Shown in pieces: positions 44,144 to 52,949 of a stretch of DNA of 64,000 nt (position 1 is the first letter of the stretch; each line of letters opens with the position of its first letter). Position numbers and translations under genes: made by a program. The notes beneath the pieces were generated by a model that made no database searches, was not told the DNA's origin, and saw only the letters and a list, made by a program, of their open reading frames with translations. This DNA is from Streptomyces sp. H27-H1 (GTDB lineage: Bacteria > Actinomycetota > Actinomycetes > Streptomycetales > Streptomycetaceae), in contig NZ_JAPNLJ010000026.1 in the NCBI RefSeq assembly GCF_026627445.1, positions 1 through 64,000 of the forward strand. Reading direction: 5' to 3'.

Positions 44144-44680
44144 ATGAGCAGCAGCCCCGCCCTCCTCGACGTCCACCAGGCCCACTCCCGACATGCCGAG
44201 TTCGCGATCATCGACGTCCGCACGGCGGGCGAGTACGCCTCCGGCCATCTCCCCGGCGCCCTGAACGTTCCGCTCGACCGGATCGCCCGCTCCCTGACCG
44301 AGCTGCGCCGGGCCGCCGAGGAGAAGCCGCTCCTCCTGGTCTGCGCCTCGGGCGCCCGCTCGGAGAACGCGGCCCGCACCCTCGCCCGGCACGACATCGA
44401 GGCCACCAGCCTGACCTGCGGCACCAGCTCCTGGTCGGCCCAGGGGCACCCGCTCGACTACCCCGCCCAGGGCCCCCGGCGGGTCTGGGCCATGGAGCGG
44501 CAGGTCCGGCTGACCGCCGGTGCGCTCGTCCTCCTCGGCCTGCTCCTCGGGCTGCTGGTGCACCCGGCGTTCGAGCTGCTCAGTGCCGCCATCGCGGCCG
44601 GGCTGGTCTTCTCCGCCCTCACCGACACCTGTGGAATGGCCGTGGTCCTCGGCCGGCTGCCGTTCAACCGTCGCCGGTAA
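44144..44680 (+). CDS. Rodanese-like sulfurtransferase with C-terminal membrane domain
   Basis: A 178-residue protein. The rodanese domain (about 5-105) has FAIIDVRTAGEYASGHLPGA and the active-site loop LLVCASGARSENA, whose Cys would carry the persulfide. The C-terminal 60 residues form two hydrophobic segments (LTAGALVLLGLLLGLLV and LSAAIAAGLVFSALT), a DUF2892-like anchor, so sulfur transfer occurs at the membrane. ATG 44144 follows GAAGGAG. The preceding 315-bp gap contains a promoter and Cys-Cys leader peptide, suggesting control by cysteine supply. Confidence 0.9.
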   Translation: MSSSPALLDVHQAHSRHAEFAIIDVRTAGEYASGHLPGALNVPLDRIARSLTELRRAAEEKPLLLVCASGARSENAARTLARHDIEATSLTCGTSSWSAQGHPLDYPAQGPRRVWAMERQVRLTAGALVLLGLLLGLLVHPAFELLSAAIAAGLVFSALTDTCGMAVVLGRLPFNRRR

Positions 44681-44780
44681 CTTCCCCCGATATCCGGCGT
44701 CCTCTTCCACGCGACCGCGATCTGGGACGATTTCGTCCAACATTCGGACTCTGCGCGGTCGGCCGCCGGTCCGGCGCCCC

Positions 44781-46598
44781 TCACCCCAGGACGACCACCG
44801 GACTCCGACCGCCCAGGGTGAGTGCCGTGTTCACCAGGCCGACGTGGCTGAACGCCTGCGGGAAGTTGCCTAGTTGGCGGCCGGAGACGGGGTCGCACTC
44901 CTCGGCGAGCAGTCCCACGTCGTTGCGGACGGACAGCAGCCGCTCGAAGAGCTCCCGCGCTTCCTTCTCCCGTCCGGTCAGGTACAGGGCGTCGGTCAGC
45001 CAGAACGAGCAGGCGAGGAAGGCTCCTTCGTCGCCGGGCAGGCCGTCCACCGACAGCCCCTCGGTGCTGTAGCGGCGGACCAGACCGCTGCGGCCCAGTT
45101 CCTCGCGGACCGCGTCGACCGTGCCGATGACGCGGGGGTCGTCGGGCGGCAGGAAGCCGACGCGCGGGATGAGGAGGGTGGCGGCGTCCAGCTCGCGGGA
45201 GCCGTAGTACTGGGTGAAGGTGCGCCGCTCCGGGTCGTAGCCCTTCTCGCAGACGTCCCGGTGCACCTCGTCCCGCATGGTGCGCCAGCGCTCCACGTCG
45301 CCCGGCAGCGAGGGGTTGAGCTCCATGGTGCGCACGGCCCGGTCGGCGGCGACCCACGCCATCACCTTGGAGTGCGTGAAGTGCCGGCGCGGGCCGCGCA
45401 CCTCCCACAGCCCCTCGTCGGGGCGGTGCCAGTTCTGCTCCAGGAAGTCGAGGAGTGCGAGCTGGATCTTCCAGGAGTGCCACTCGGCGGGGAGCCCGGC
45501 GGAGCGGGCCAGGTACAGGGAGTCGAGGACCTCGCCGTACACGTCGAGCTGGAGCTGGTCGACGGCCGCGTTGCCGACCCGCACCGGCGCGGAGGACGCG
45601 TACCCCTTCAGCCAGGGCAGCTCGCACTCCGGGATGCGCCGCTCGCCGCCGATTCCGTACATGATCTGCAGGTCGGCCGGGTCGCCCGCGACGGCCCGGA
45701 GCAGCCAGGCCCGCCAGGCGCGGGCCTCGTCGAGGTAGCCGGTGGCCACCAGGGAGCCGAGGGTGAGGGTGGAGTCGCGGAGCCAGCAGTAACGGTAGTC
45801 CCAGTTGCGGACGCCGCCGATCTCCTCGGGCAGGGAGGTGGTCGCGGCGGCGGCGATTCCGCCGGTCGGGGCGTAGGTGAGTGCCTTGAGGGTGATCAGG
45901 GAACGGATCACCTCGTCCCGGTAGGGGCCTTCGTACCGGCACTGGGCGCTCCACTGCCGCCAGTCCACGAGGCTCTGTTCCAGGGCGGCGTACGGGTCCA
46001 GGGGCTCGGGGCGCGGTTCGTGCGAGGGGTGCCAGGTGAGGACGAGGGCCACGCGCTCGCCGGGGCCGACGGTGAACTCGGAGCGGGTGCTCAGGTCTTC
46101 GCCCCAGGTGGGCACGGGCGGTTCGCTGCGCAGCCACACGGAGTCGGGGCCGGCGACGGCGACGCGGTCGCTGTCTCGGTCGCCGTCGCAGCGGCGGACC
46201 CAGGGGACGACGTGCCCGTAGTCGAAGCGCAGGCGCAGGGTGCTGTTCACGGTCGAATCGCCGGTGAGCCCCTCGACGATCCGCATCAGGTCGGGGGCGG
46301 TGTCGCGCTGCGGCATGAAGTCGATGACCTTGAACGAGGCGCCGTCCTCGGTCTCCCAGACGGATTCCAGGACGAGCGTGCCGTCGACGTAGGAACGGCG
46401 GGCGCAGCGGGCCGAATCGGGGGCCCCGGCCGGGGCGACGCGCCAGTGGCCGTTCTCCTCGTCGCCGAGGAGGGCGGCGAAGCAAGCGGCCGAATCGAAG
46501 CGCGGCAGGCACAGCCAGTCGATGGACCCGTCACGGCCGACCAGTCCGCTGGTCATCAGGTCGCCGATGAGTGCGTAGTCTTCGATGGGTTGTGTCAT
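44781..46598 (-). CDS. Glycoside hydrolase family 15 protein (glucoamylase/trehalase type)
   Basis: A 605-residue cytoplasmic GH15 enzyme. An N-terminal beta-sandwich (about 1-230: IEDYALIGDLMTSGLVGRDG, WLCLPRFDSAACFAALLGD) is followed by an (alpha/alpha)6 barrel with IGGVRNWDYRYCWLRDS, TPSTSK-free but typical EGLWEVRGPRRHFTHSKVMAW and GNFPQAFSHVGLVN. In actinobacteria close relatives include trehalases, so trehalose or maltooligosaccharides are the likely substrates; sequence alone does not separate them. ATG 46598 follows AAAGGGG. DoxX lies 76 bp upstream on the same strand. Confidence 0.88.
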   Translation of the reverse strand: MTQPIEDYALIGDLMTSGLVGRDGSIDWLCLPRFDSAACFAALLGDEENGHWRVAPAGAPDSARCARRSYVDGTLVLESVWETEDGASFKVIDFMPQRDTAPDLMRIVEGLTGDSTVNSTLRLRFDYGHVVPWVRRCDGDRDSDRVAVAGPDSVWLRSEPPVPTWGEDLSTRSEFTVGPGERVALVLTWHPSHEPRPEPLDPYAALEQSLVDWRQWSAQCRYEGPYRDEVIRSLITLKALTYAPTGGIAAAATTSLPEEIGGVRNWDYRYCWLRDSTLTLGSLVATGYLDEARAWRAWLLRAVAGDPADLQIMYGIGGERRIPECELPWLKGYASSAPVRVGNAAVDQLQLDVYGEVLDSLYLARSAGLPAEWHSWKIQLALLDFLEQNWHRPDEGLWEVRGPRRHFTHSKVMAWVAADRAVRTMELNPSLPGDVERWRTMRDEVHRDVCEKGYDPERRTFTQYYGSRELDAATLLIPRVGFLPPDDPRVIGTVDAVREELGRSGLVRRYSTEGLSVDGLPGDEGAFLACSFWLTDALYLTGREKEARELFERLLSVRNDVGLLAEECDPVSGRQLGNFPQAFSHVGLVNTALTLGGRSPVVVLG

Positions 46599-46674
46599 TT
46601 AGACCCCTTTCCCTCGAATGCGCGGGCCCAATCGGCCCGTACGGGTCCGCGCGCTGAGCCGCCCCCGGGACGGC

Positions 46675-47247
46675 TCAGTTCCGTACGAGGAGCAGCACGG
46701 CGGCGCTCACCACGCCGAGGCCGACCGCGAGGGCGCCGTGGGCGAGGCGGTGGCCCCGCAGGACGGGCAGGAAGCGGTCGGCGGCGTACCGGCCGGGGCC
46801 GGTGAGCGCGAGGGCGGCGGCGCCGGCGGTGAGCAGGAGCTCGTACTCGATGCCCTTCGGGGCGAAGAAGGAGCCGGCGCCGTGCACGGCGATCGCGTTG
46901 ATCATCGTGCCGACGAGGGCCGCCCCGGCGAGCGGGGTGAGCAGTCCGAGGACGAGGCCGAGTCCGCCGAGGGTTTCGGTCAGGCCCGCGAGGACGGCCA
47001 TGGCGTCGCCCGCCGGGTATCCGCTGGCGGTGAAGAACTGCCCGGTGCCGTCGAGGCCACCGCCGCCGAACCAGCCGAAGAGCTTCTGGGTGCCGTGGCC
47101 GGCCATCGTCAGGCCGAGGACGACGCGCAGGAGCAGCAGGCCGGCGTCGTGGGCGGGGGTGGACGGTGCGGCGGAGAGCGCCGCGAGGGGCGCGGCCGGT
47201 GCGTCGCCGGTGCGCGGCTTCGGCGTGGTGACGGAGGGGCTGTTCAT
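46675..47247 (-). CDS. DoxX family membrane protein
   Basis: A 190-residue protein with a soluble Pro/Ala-rich N-terminus (about 35 residues) and four hydrophobic segments. Motifs: LLLLRVVLGLTMAGHGTQKL, FGGGGLDGTGQFF, TETLGGLGLVLGLLTPLAG and HGAGSFFAPKGIEYELLL, all typical of DoxX. The family is linked to oxidative or thiol stress and membrane quinone reactions. The start is ATG 47247 after AAGGA. It is divergent from a MarR gene with two matching operators between them, so MarR control is likely. Confidence 0.9.
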   Translation of the reverse strand: MNSPSVTTPKPRTGDAPAAPLAALSAAPSTPAHDAGLLLLRVVLGLTMAGHGTQKLFGWFGGGGLDGTGQFFTASGYPAGDAMAVLAGLTETLGGLGLVLGLLTPLAGAALVGTMINAIAVHGAGSFFAPKGIEYELLLTAGAAALALTGPGRYAADRFLPVLRGHRLAHGALAVGLGVVSAAVLLLVRN

Positions 47248-47286
47248 GGGGGGGTCCTTCCGGTCGGGTGGCCCGAGGAGTGGGTT

Positions 47287-47348
47287 GTTCAAATTCGAAC
47301 CACTCCCCGGACTCTAGCCCCGCATCCGCCGCTGATTCAAATTGGAAC
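47287..47348. promoter_or_regulatory. Pair of MarR operators between doxX and marR genes
   Basis: GTTCAAATTCGAAC (47287-47300) and ATTCAAATTGGAAC (47335-47348) are 12/14 identical, each an imperfect palindrome, 48 bp apart centre to centre. They flank the space where the doxX (-) and marR (+) promoters must lie, each close to one gene. They stand out as AT-rich words in GC-rich DNA and are the obvious sites for the MarR protein. Confidence 0.7.
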
Positions 47349-47368
47349 GGCGCGTGTAGCCTGGACGC

Positions 47369-47833
47369 ATGGCTGAAACGAAATGGCTGGACGACCGCGA
47401 AATGCGCGCCTGGCAGGGGTTCCTGGCCGCTTCCGCCCTGGTCAACCGCCGCCTCGATCAGCAGCTCAAGGACGACTCCGGACTTTCCCACCCGCAGTAC
47501 GAGATCCTCGTCCGACTCGCCCGGGCGCCGGACGGCGAGCTGCGCATGACGGAGCTCGCCAACGGGCTGATCAACTCCAAGAGCGGCCTGACCTACCAGG
47601 TCACCCAGATGGAGAAGGCGGGCCTCGTCCGCCGCCGCACCTGCCCTTCCGACGTCCGCGGGATCTACGCCGTCCTCACCGAGGCCGGCCGCGCCAGGCT
47701 GGCGGAGGCCGCGCCGGGGCACGTGACCACGGTCCGGGAGGTCCTGGTGGACGTACTCACCCCGGAGCAGCTCGACGTGCTCGCGGACGGGCTCGGCGAG
47801 GTCGGCCGCCGGCTCCGCGCGCGGGGCGCCTGA
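47369..47833 (+). CDS. MarR-family transcriptional regulator
   Basis: A 154-residue winged-HTH repressor. Order: dimerisation helix (LAASALVNRRLDQQLKDDSG), recognition region ELRMTELANGLINSKSGLT and YQVTQMEKAGLVRRRTCP, wing with DVRGIYAVLTEAGRARL. No Cys cluster typical of OhrR is seen except one Cys in RRRTCPSD. It is divergent from doxX and overlaps the DUF1232 gene (TGATG). It likely represses both directions through the paired palindromes upstream. Confidence 0.93.
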   Translation: MAETKWLDDREMRAWQGFLAASALVNRRLDQQLKDDSGLSHPQYEILVRLARAPDGELRMTELANGLINSKSGLTYQVTQMEKAGLVRRRTCPSDVRGIYAVLTEAGRARLAEAAPGHVTTVREVLVDVLTPEQLDVLADGLGEVGRRLRARGA

Positions 47834-48129
47834 TGGACACGACGAGCATCTGGCTCGTCGTGGCGGCGGTGATCGCGGCGGGCCTGGCGGTCACCGCGGC
47901 CGTGCTCCTCGTACGGATCTTCGCGGCCCGCCGGCTCCTGCGCGACGCGGGCATCCCGCTGCGCGACAAGGCCCTGTTCTGGGCGGCCGTGGTGTACACC
48001 GTGTCACCGGTAGACCTGATCCCGGACCCGGTCTACCTGGACGACATCGGCATCCTGCTCCTGGCCCTGCGCTCGCTCCACGCGGCGGCCTCGACGGCCC
48101 GCCCGCCCAAGGAACCCGACACGGCATAG
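47833..48129 (+). CDS. YkvA family (DUF1232) membrane protein
   Basis: A 98-residue protein whose ATG overlaps the MarR stop (TGATG), so it is cotranscribed. It has one N-terminal hydrophobic helix (LVVAAVIAAGLAVTAAVLLV). The DUF1232 core follows: PLRDKALFWAAVVYTVSPVD then LIPDPVYLDDIGILLLA, the conserved SPxDLIPD motif. Function of the family is unknown. Confidence 0.88.
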   Translation: MDTTSIWLVVAAVIAAGLAVTAAVLLVRIFAARRLLRDAGIPLRDKALFWAAVVYTVSPVDLIPDPVYLDDIGILLLALRSLHAAASTARPPKEPDTA

Positions 48130-48210
48130 ACAGGCCGGAACTCGGCGGCCGGCCGCCGTTCACCGGACCTGCCGGCTCACCACGCTCGCCGGCTCACCGC
48201 ACCCATCGAC

Positions 48211-48837
48211 TCACCGCACCCCGCGCGTGCGGAACTGGACGCTGATGCGGGGGCCCACCGGGCGGGCCGTTTTGGGGATGGCGTGCTCCATCGTGCGCTG
48301 GCAGGAGCCGCCCATCACCACGAGGTCGCCGTGGCCCAAGGGGAGGCGGAGCAGGGTGGGGCCGCCGTCGCGGGGGCGCAGGACCAGGTCGCGGGGGTCG
48401 CCCACCGAGAGGATCGCGACCATCGTGTCCTCGGTGGCGGAGCGGCCGGTGCGGTCGCCGTGCCAGGCGACGCTGTCGCGGCCGTCGCGATAGAGGCAGA
48501 GGCCGGCCGTGGTGAAGGGCTCGCCCAGCTCGGGGGCGTAGTGGCGGCTCAGCAGGTCGCGGGCCCCGGCGAGGGCGGGGTGCGGCAGCGGGTCGGCCTC
48601 ACCGTAGAAGGCCAGCAGGCGCGGGACCGCCACCTCCCGCTCGTACATCCGCCGACGCTCGGCGTGCCACGGGACGTCCGCCGCGAGCCGTTCGAACAGC
48701 CCGTCGGCGCCCGTCAGCCAGGAGGGCAGGTGGTCCACCCAGGCACCGGCGCCCAGTTCCGTGCGCCGCGCGCCCGCCGGCGGGTCGAACCGGATCTCGT
48801 CGCCCTGGTCGAAGAGCGAGCCTTGGAGTGCGTGCAT
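48211..48837 (-). CDS. AlkB-family 2-oxoglutarate/Fe(II) dioxygenase
   Basis: A 208-residue AlkB-type oxygenase, likely repairing alkylated DNA bases. The iron triad appears as HGD in SVAWHGDRTG and His in MEHAIPKT; the 2-oxoglutarate Arg lies in RISVQFRTR. FTTAGLCLYRDGRDS matches the nucleotide-lid region. The start is ATG 48837, seven codons inside the longer frame, with the homologous N-terminus. No adaptive-response partner is adjacent. Confidence 0.88.
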   Translation of the reverse strand: MHALQGSLFDQGDEIRFDPPAGARRTELGAGAWVDHLPSWLTGADGLFERLAADVPWHAERRRMYEREVAVPRLLAFYGEADPLPHPALAGARDLLSRHYAPELGEPFTTAGLCLYRDGRDSVAWHGDRTGRSATEDTMVAILSVGDPRDLVLRPRDGGPTLLRLPLGHGDLVVMGGSCQRTMEHAIPKTARPVGPRISVQFRTRGVR

Positions 48838-49008
48838 GGGTCCAGCGTAACGCGCCATTCGAACACCTGCACGAATCGACGCGTCCCGCTCGCTCCCGCT
48901 GACGAAACGGCCCCGGACGGCGCGAGGGGCCTGGCAGGACGCGGCATGACACCGCGGCCCTGCCCGGCCCCGACGGGATCGGCCTCCCGCTCCGAGCGGG
49001 CCGGTCCG

Positions 49009-52000
49009 CTACTTCAGGTAGGGCCCGGCGGCGCCCACCTTGCCGGGGGCGGCGTTGCTGCCGCCCAGGTCCAGCACGTAGACCCGCATGTTGCCCTTTC
49101 CGGGGGCCGGGACGGGCAGTTGGCCGTTGGTGACGGTCTTCACCTCGCCGGTGACCGCGTCCTTGTACATGCCGTTGGGTATGCCCGCGTACGTGGCGGC
49201 GCCGGTGACGGCCACCAGGGCGAAGCTGTCCACTCCAGTGGCGGTGTCGGTGTATCGGCGCTTGAAGGCCATGCCCCCCGAGACCCCCTCGGTGGAGTAC
49301 TGGCCCATCTGCAGCGCGGGCACGGCGCGACGGATCTCGTTCAGCCGCTGGAGGTGCTTGACCAGAGGCGAGTCGAGGGTGGCCGCGACGGGGCCGGTGG
49401 CGGTGGCGGCCTTGGAGAAGTCGGAAGCGGTTACGGATCCCGCGATCTTGTCCCCGTAGTAGGCGCGGCCGGTGCCGGCAAGCGGGCAGGTCGGGCCGCA
49501 GTCGATCTGCTTGCCGGCCTGGAACTCGATCTCGGAGCCGTAGTACAGGGTCGGAATGCCGCGGAAGGTCCACATCAGGGCCATGTTCTCGGCCCAGGCG
49601 TCGGTGCCGCCCGCGTAGCGGGTGGAGGACTTGCCGGGGCCGAAGTCGTGGCTGTCGACGTAGACGACGTTGTAGGTGGCGTCGTTGTAGCTGTCGTCGG
49701 AGTCCTTGCCGTTCTGGAAGGCGTTGTTCGCGTCCCCGAAGTTCATGTGCATGCGCATGTCGATCACGTTCATGCCGGAGAACCTGCTGCGGTCCGGGGC
49801 GTGGTAGAGGTTGCCGTTGAGGAAGGCGTTGGTGCTGGTCGGCTGCTTGGCCGGATCGTTGTCGGTCGTGTACTGCTGGACCGCGGCGGTCGCGTCGTCC
49901 GCGCTGTACGTCGCGGACTCCTTCCAGGTGTAGTACTGGGCGGACTGGTTGGCCGAGCCGCGGTTCCACTTGTCGTTGACGAAGGAGCCGACCTCGCCGA
50001 AGACGTAGAAGTCGTCGGCCTTCTGGGCACCGAACTGCTGGGCCACGCGCTGCTGAATGGCGGGCAGGAAGCGCCGGTTCCAGGTGACGCGGGGGATGTG
50101 TACGGCCGTGTCGACGCGGAAGCCGTCGACGCCCATGTCGATGTACTTGTTGTAGGCGCCGATGAGGTAGTTCTGAACGGCCGGGTTCTCGGTGTTGAAG
50201 TCCGCGAGGTCCTCGTGGATCCAGCAGGAACGGGCCTCCTCGCCCTCCCAGTTGCCGATCCAGCACTGATGGAACAGGGCCTTGGGGAACATGCCCGAGG
50301 TCGGGTTCGGCCATTGGCAGTTGTAGATCGTGTAGCCCTCGGCGCTCTTGTACTGGGTGGCCGCGCCCCAGTTGACGCAGGTGTTGCCCGCCGGCTCGGC
50401 GGTCGACCACATGTCGCCGTTGTAGTAGGACTTTCCGCTCTTGGGGTCGACGGTGAGGCCGTCGTACTCGAATCCGGCCTGCTTCTCGTCGTAGTACCAG
50501 GACCACTGCACGTCGCGTACGCCGTAGACGGTGGGGGTGAACAGGCCCTTGGCTCCCCAGCGGGAGCTGTGGTTGTACACCACGTCCTGATAGATCTTGA
50601 CGCCCTTGGCGTGGGCGGCGTTGATGAGGTCCTGGTAGGAGGCTCCCGCCGATTCCAGGCGGGGGTCGACCTTGTAGAAGTCGTAGCCGTGGTAGCCGTG
50701 GTAGTCGTAGTCGGAGCGGTTCAGTACGACCGGGGTGATCCAGATCGCGGAGAAGCCGAGGGCTTTGACGTAGTCCAGCTTCTCGACGAGGCCCTTGAAG
50801 TCCCCCCGGAACATGGGGTCGTTGTTGGCGGCGTTCCCGGACTTCACGTCCTGGCCGCCGCCCCGGTTGTTGGCGCTGTCCCCGTCGTTGAAGCGGGCCG
50901 TGAGGACGAAGTAGATCGGGTCCTTGCGCGGGTCGCCGCCCAGCGGCGCGGATCCGGCCGGGGCCGGGGGCCGGGTGCCCGTGGTCGCGAGGGCCGCGGC
51001 GGAGGCGGCGGAGAGGTTCCCTGCGGCGTCCACCGCCTTGACCGTGTAGGTGTAGGCGGTGCGCTCCTCCAGCGCGGATTCGGTGAGGACCGTGGAGGTG
51101 ACGGAGGTGACGACCGTGCCCTTGGCGCCGCCCGAGCGGGTGACCTGGTAGCCGGTCACTCCCCGGTCGTCCGTGGCGGCGTCCCAGGTCACGACGGTGG
51201 ACACGTCGGTGGCGGAGGCGCGCAGGCCGGCGGGCACGGTGGGGGCGGTGGTGTCGGGGACGACGGCGGCGCACGGGTCGGCGGCGTTCGCGGTGACCTT
51301 GGTGTCCTTCACCGTGCTCAGGCCGCTGCCCAGCGCGTAGTTCCTGCCGTTGTTGTTGTCCCAGGTGCCATTGCCGTTGTTGAAGGTGGCGGCAAGCCCG
51401 GCGGCCGAGCCGAGCGCGACCGTCTTCTTCACCCAGCCCGTACAGGCCGGGTCCATGCCGGCGCCGGGGGCGGTGGTCCAGGCGCCGCCGGTCGGGGCCC
51501 AGTGCAGGTTGACGGTCGGCCAGCCGACCGTCGTCGTCGAGTAGTAGACGGTGGCGCTCGCACCGGTTCCCGTGCCGGTGCCCGGGTCCGTGGCGCAGGG
51601 ATCGCTGTGCGCCACGACCCCGTCCTTGACGGTGACGACCCCGGTGCCCAGGGCGTAGTTCTTGCCCCCGTTGTTGTCCCAGGTGCCCTGGCCGGTGTTG
51701 AAGGTCGCCTGGAGGCCGGCGGCGGAGCCGAGGCTGACGGTCTTCTTCACCCAGTCGGTACAGGCGGCTTCCATCCCGGTGCCGGGCGCGGTCGTCCAGC
51801 TACCGCCGTCGGGCGCCCAATGCAGGTTGTACGCAGCCCAGTTGCGGGTCTTCGTGTAGTAGAAGACCGTCGCCGTGTTGTCCCCGGCCGCCGTCGCGGC
51901 GGCGGGGGCCGCCCCGTCGAGGGAGGCTCCGGCGGCCGGCAGCGCCGCCGACAGACATCCTGCGACGGCCAGACTCAGGGCCACGGTCCGCCCTCTGCGA

Positions 52001-52023
52001 CGTGATCTCGTACCTGATCTCAA
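49009..52023 (-). CDS. Secreted multidomain alpha-amylase (two CBM25-like modules, Fn3, GH13)
   Basis: A 1004-residue exported starch hydrolase. Signal peptide about 1-42 (basic RSRRRGRT then a hydrophobic core). Two tandem starch-binding modules (about 48-135 and 152-245) share YY...W...LHWAP, GWTT-like APGTGM, WVKKTV and TWDNN..NYALG, as in CBM25. A fibronectin type III domain follows (about 262-345), then a GH13 catalytic domain (about 365-1000). Catalytic motifs: DVVYNH, nucleophile Asp in DGFRVDTAVH, acid Glu in VFGEVGS, Asp in YVDSHD. The start is a TTG with GAGGAG at good spacing; no ATG/GTG fits as well. Likely repressed by a MalR-type regulator through upstream palindromes. Confidence 0.92.
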   Translation of the reverse strand: MRSGTRSRRRGRTVALSLAVAGCLSAALPAAGASLDGAAPAAATAAGDNTATVFYYTKTRNWAAYNLHWAPDGGSWTTAPGTGMEAACTDWVKKTVSLGSAAGLQATFNTGQGTWDNNGGKNYALGTGVVTVKDGVVAHSDPCATDPGTGTGTGASATVYYSTTTVGWPTVNLHWAPTGGAWTTAPGAGMDPACTGWVKKTVALGSAAGLAATFNNGNGTWDNNNGRNYALGSGLSTVKDTKVTANAADPCAAVVPDTTAPTVPAGLRASATDVSTVVTWDAATDDRGVTGYQVTRSGGAKGTVVTSVTSTVLTESALEERTAYTYTVKAVDAAGNLSAASAAALATTGTRPPAPAGSAPLGGDPRKDPIYFVLTARFNDGDSANNRGGGQDVKSGNAANNDPMFRGDFKGLVEKLDYVKALGFSAIWITPVVLNRSDYDYHGYHGYDFYKVDPRLESAGASYQDLINAAHAKGVKIYQDVVYNHSSRWGAKGLFTPTVYGVRDVQWSWYYDEKQAGFEYDGLTVDPKSGKSYYNGDMWSTAEPAGNTCVNWGAATQYKSAEGYTIYNCQWPNPTSGMFPKALFHQCWIGNWEGEEARSCWIHEDLADFNTENPAVQNYLIGAYNKYIDMGVDGFRVDTAVHIPRVTWNRRFLPAIQQRVAQQFGAQKADDFYVFGEVGSFVNDKWNRGSANQSAQYYTWKESATYSADDATAAVQQYTTDNDPAKQPTSTNAFLNGNLYHAPDRSRFSGMNVIDMRMHMNFGDANNAFQNGKDSDDSYNDATYNVVYVDSHDFGPGKSSTRYAGGTDAWAENMALMWTFRGIPTLYYGSEIEFQAGKQIDCGPTCPLAGTGRAYYGDKIAGSVTASDFSKAATATGPVAATLDSPLVKHLQRLNEIRRAVPALQMGQYSTEGVSGGMAFKRRYTDTATGVDSFALVAVTGAATYAGIPNGMYKDAVTGEVKTVTNGQLPVPAPGKGNMRVYVLDLGGSNAAPGKVGAAGPYLK

Positions 52024-52423
52024 GGTCTACTCCTCGAAGCGGGGCCCAACAGCCCTCCGGCCCCACGGCATTGAAAATTTGCCGCAAGGTTTTGCGGGGA
52101 GGTTATCGACGCGTCACCAGTACGTGAACCCCTCGTGAACCGGAAATCTCGCCACCGGCCGCGCCCGAGTGGCCCGAAAGGACCCTTTGGGGGCAGAACT
52201 GCCGCAATCGCTTGCTGAAAATTTCTGGCGATGGATGCGGGGCGGCCCGGCACGACGGCGGACCCGTACCACAGCGGCGCACGGGCGAATCGACAAGTCG
52301 ACACCGATGACCGCGTGCCCGCGCGGGCATCCGGCGCGAAGAACCCGACGCCCGGCATTCAGGACCAGGCGTCGGGGGAGGCGGAGCGTCCGGGGCCCGC
52401 CCGGACGGGGCCAGGCGGGGCGG
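52024..52423. promoter_or_regulatory. Amylase upstream region with two TTGC/GCAA palindromes
   Basis: About 400 bp with no gene. CCGCAAGGTTTTGCGG (52082-52097, 6-bp arms) and GCAATCGCTTGC (52204-52215) are similar GCAA..TTGC palindromes, each next to a TGAAAATTT word. Such GCAA/TTGC sites are typical of MalR-type control of Streptomyces amylase genes. From 52260 to 52423 I see nothing further. Confidence 0.45.
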
Positions 52424-52810
52424 CTACCGGCCGCGCAGGGTTTCGATCTCCCGGCGTTCGCGCTTCGTCGGGCGGCCCGCGCCACGGTCGCGGGTACCGA
52501 CCACCGCCGCCTCCACCGCGGTCGGCGGCGGCGGGCTGTTGTCGGTCAGGCATTCCGCGGCGGCCGGGGCGCCGACCCGCTTGGACACCGGACGCCGGAC
52601 CACGACGATGCGCTCCCGCCCCGCGTGGAAGAGGCGCACCTCGTCCCCGGCCCGCACCGACTGCGCCGGCTTCGCGCGCTCCCCGTTGACCCGCACGTGT
52701 CCCGCCCGGCACGCCGTGGCGGCGATCGCCCGCGTCTTCGTCAGCCGGACCGACCAGATCCACACGTCGACCCGCGCCGACCCCGTACCCGCGGTTCCCT
52801 CTTCAGCCAT
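52424..52810 (-). CDS. S4-domain RNA-binding protein (Hsp15-like)
   Basis: A 128-residue protein with an N-terminal S4 domain (about 13-75): VDVWIWSVRLTKTRAIAATA, CRAGHVRVNGERAKPAQSVR, GDEVRL. The tail is basic (GRPTKRERREIETLRGR). E. coli Hsp15 rescues stalled 50S subunits carrying nascent chains, and this relative probably binds ribosomal RNA similarly. It is divergent from the molybdate regulator with 139 bp between them. Confidence 0.9.
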   Translation of the reverse strand: MAEEGTAGTGSARVDVWIWSVRLTKTRAIAATACRAGHVRVNGERAKPAQSVRAGDEVRLFHAGRERIVVVRRPVSKRVGAPAAAECLTDNSPPPPTAVEAAVVGTRDRGAGRPTKRERREIETLRGR

Positions 52811-52912
52811 GCCCCGACTTTAGCGAGCCGAACTGTGCCAGTAGAAGCGGAATGACTTTTGGCGGTTACGACAACCATGGCGGCGTCTACCATGTAGATC
52901 AACCCAATGGAA

Positions 52913-52942
52913 TTGCAAATGCGGCGCACGTGCCCCTACCTT
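52913..52942 (+). promoter_or_regulatory. Candidate promoter of the HTH-TOBE regulator
   Basis: TTGCAA (52913-52918) and TACCTT (52937-52942), spacer 18 bp, place the transcript start at the ATG 52950, so the mRNA would be leaderless. No ribosome site precedes the ATG, which supports this. Confidence 0.45.
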
Positions 52943-52949
52943 GTCGCAC

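Noticed and set aside
48283..52005. A 1240-codon plus-strand frame opposite the amylase
   Set aside because: Val/Gly-rich mirror of the amylase coding strand without any recognisable domain; the amylase has catalytic motifs and a signal peptide.
52811..52949. Molybdenum-cofactor riboswitch upstream of the molybdate regulator
   Set aside because: The 139-bp gap shows no matching stem pattern and the predicted transcript is leaderless.
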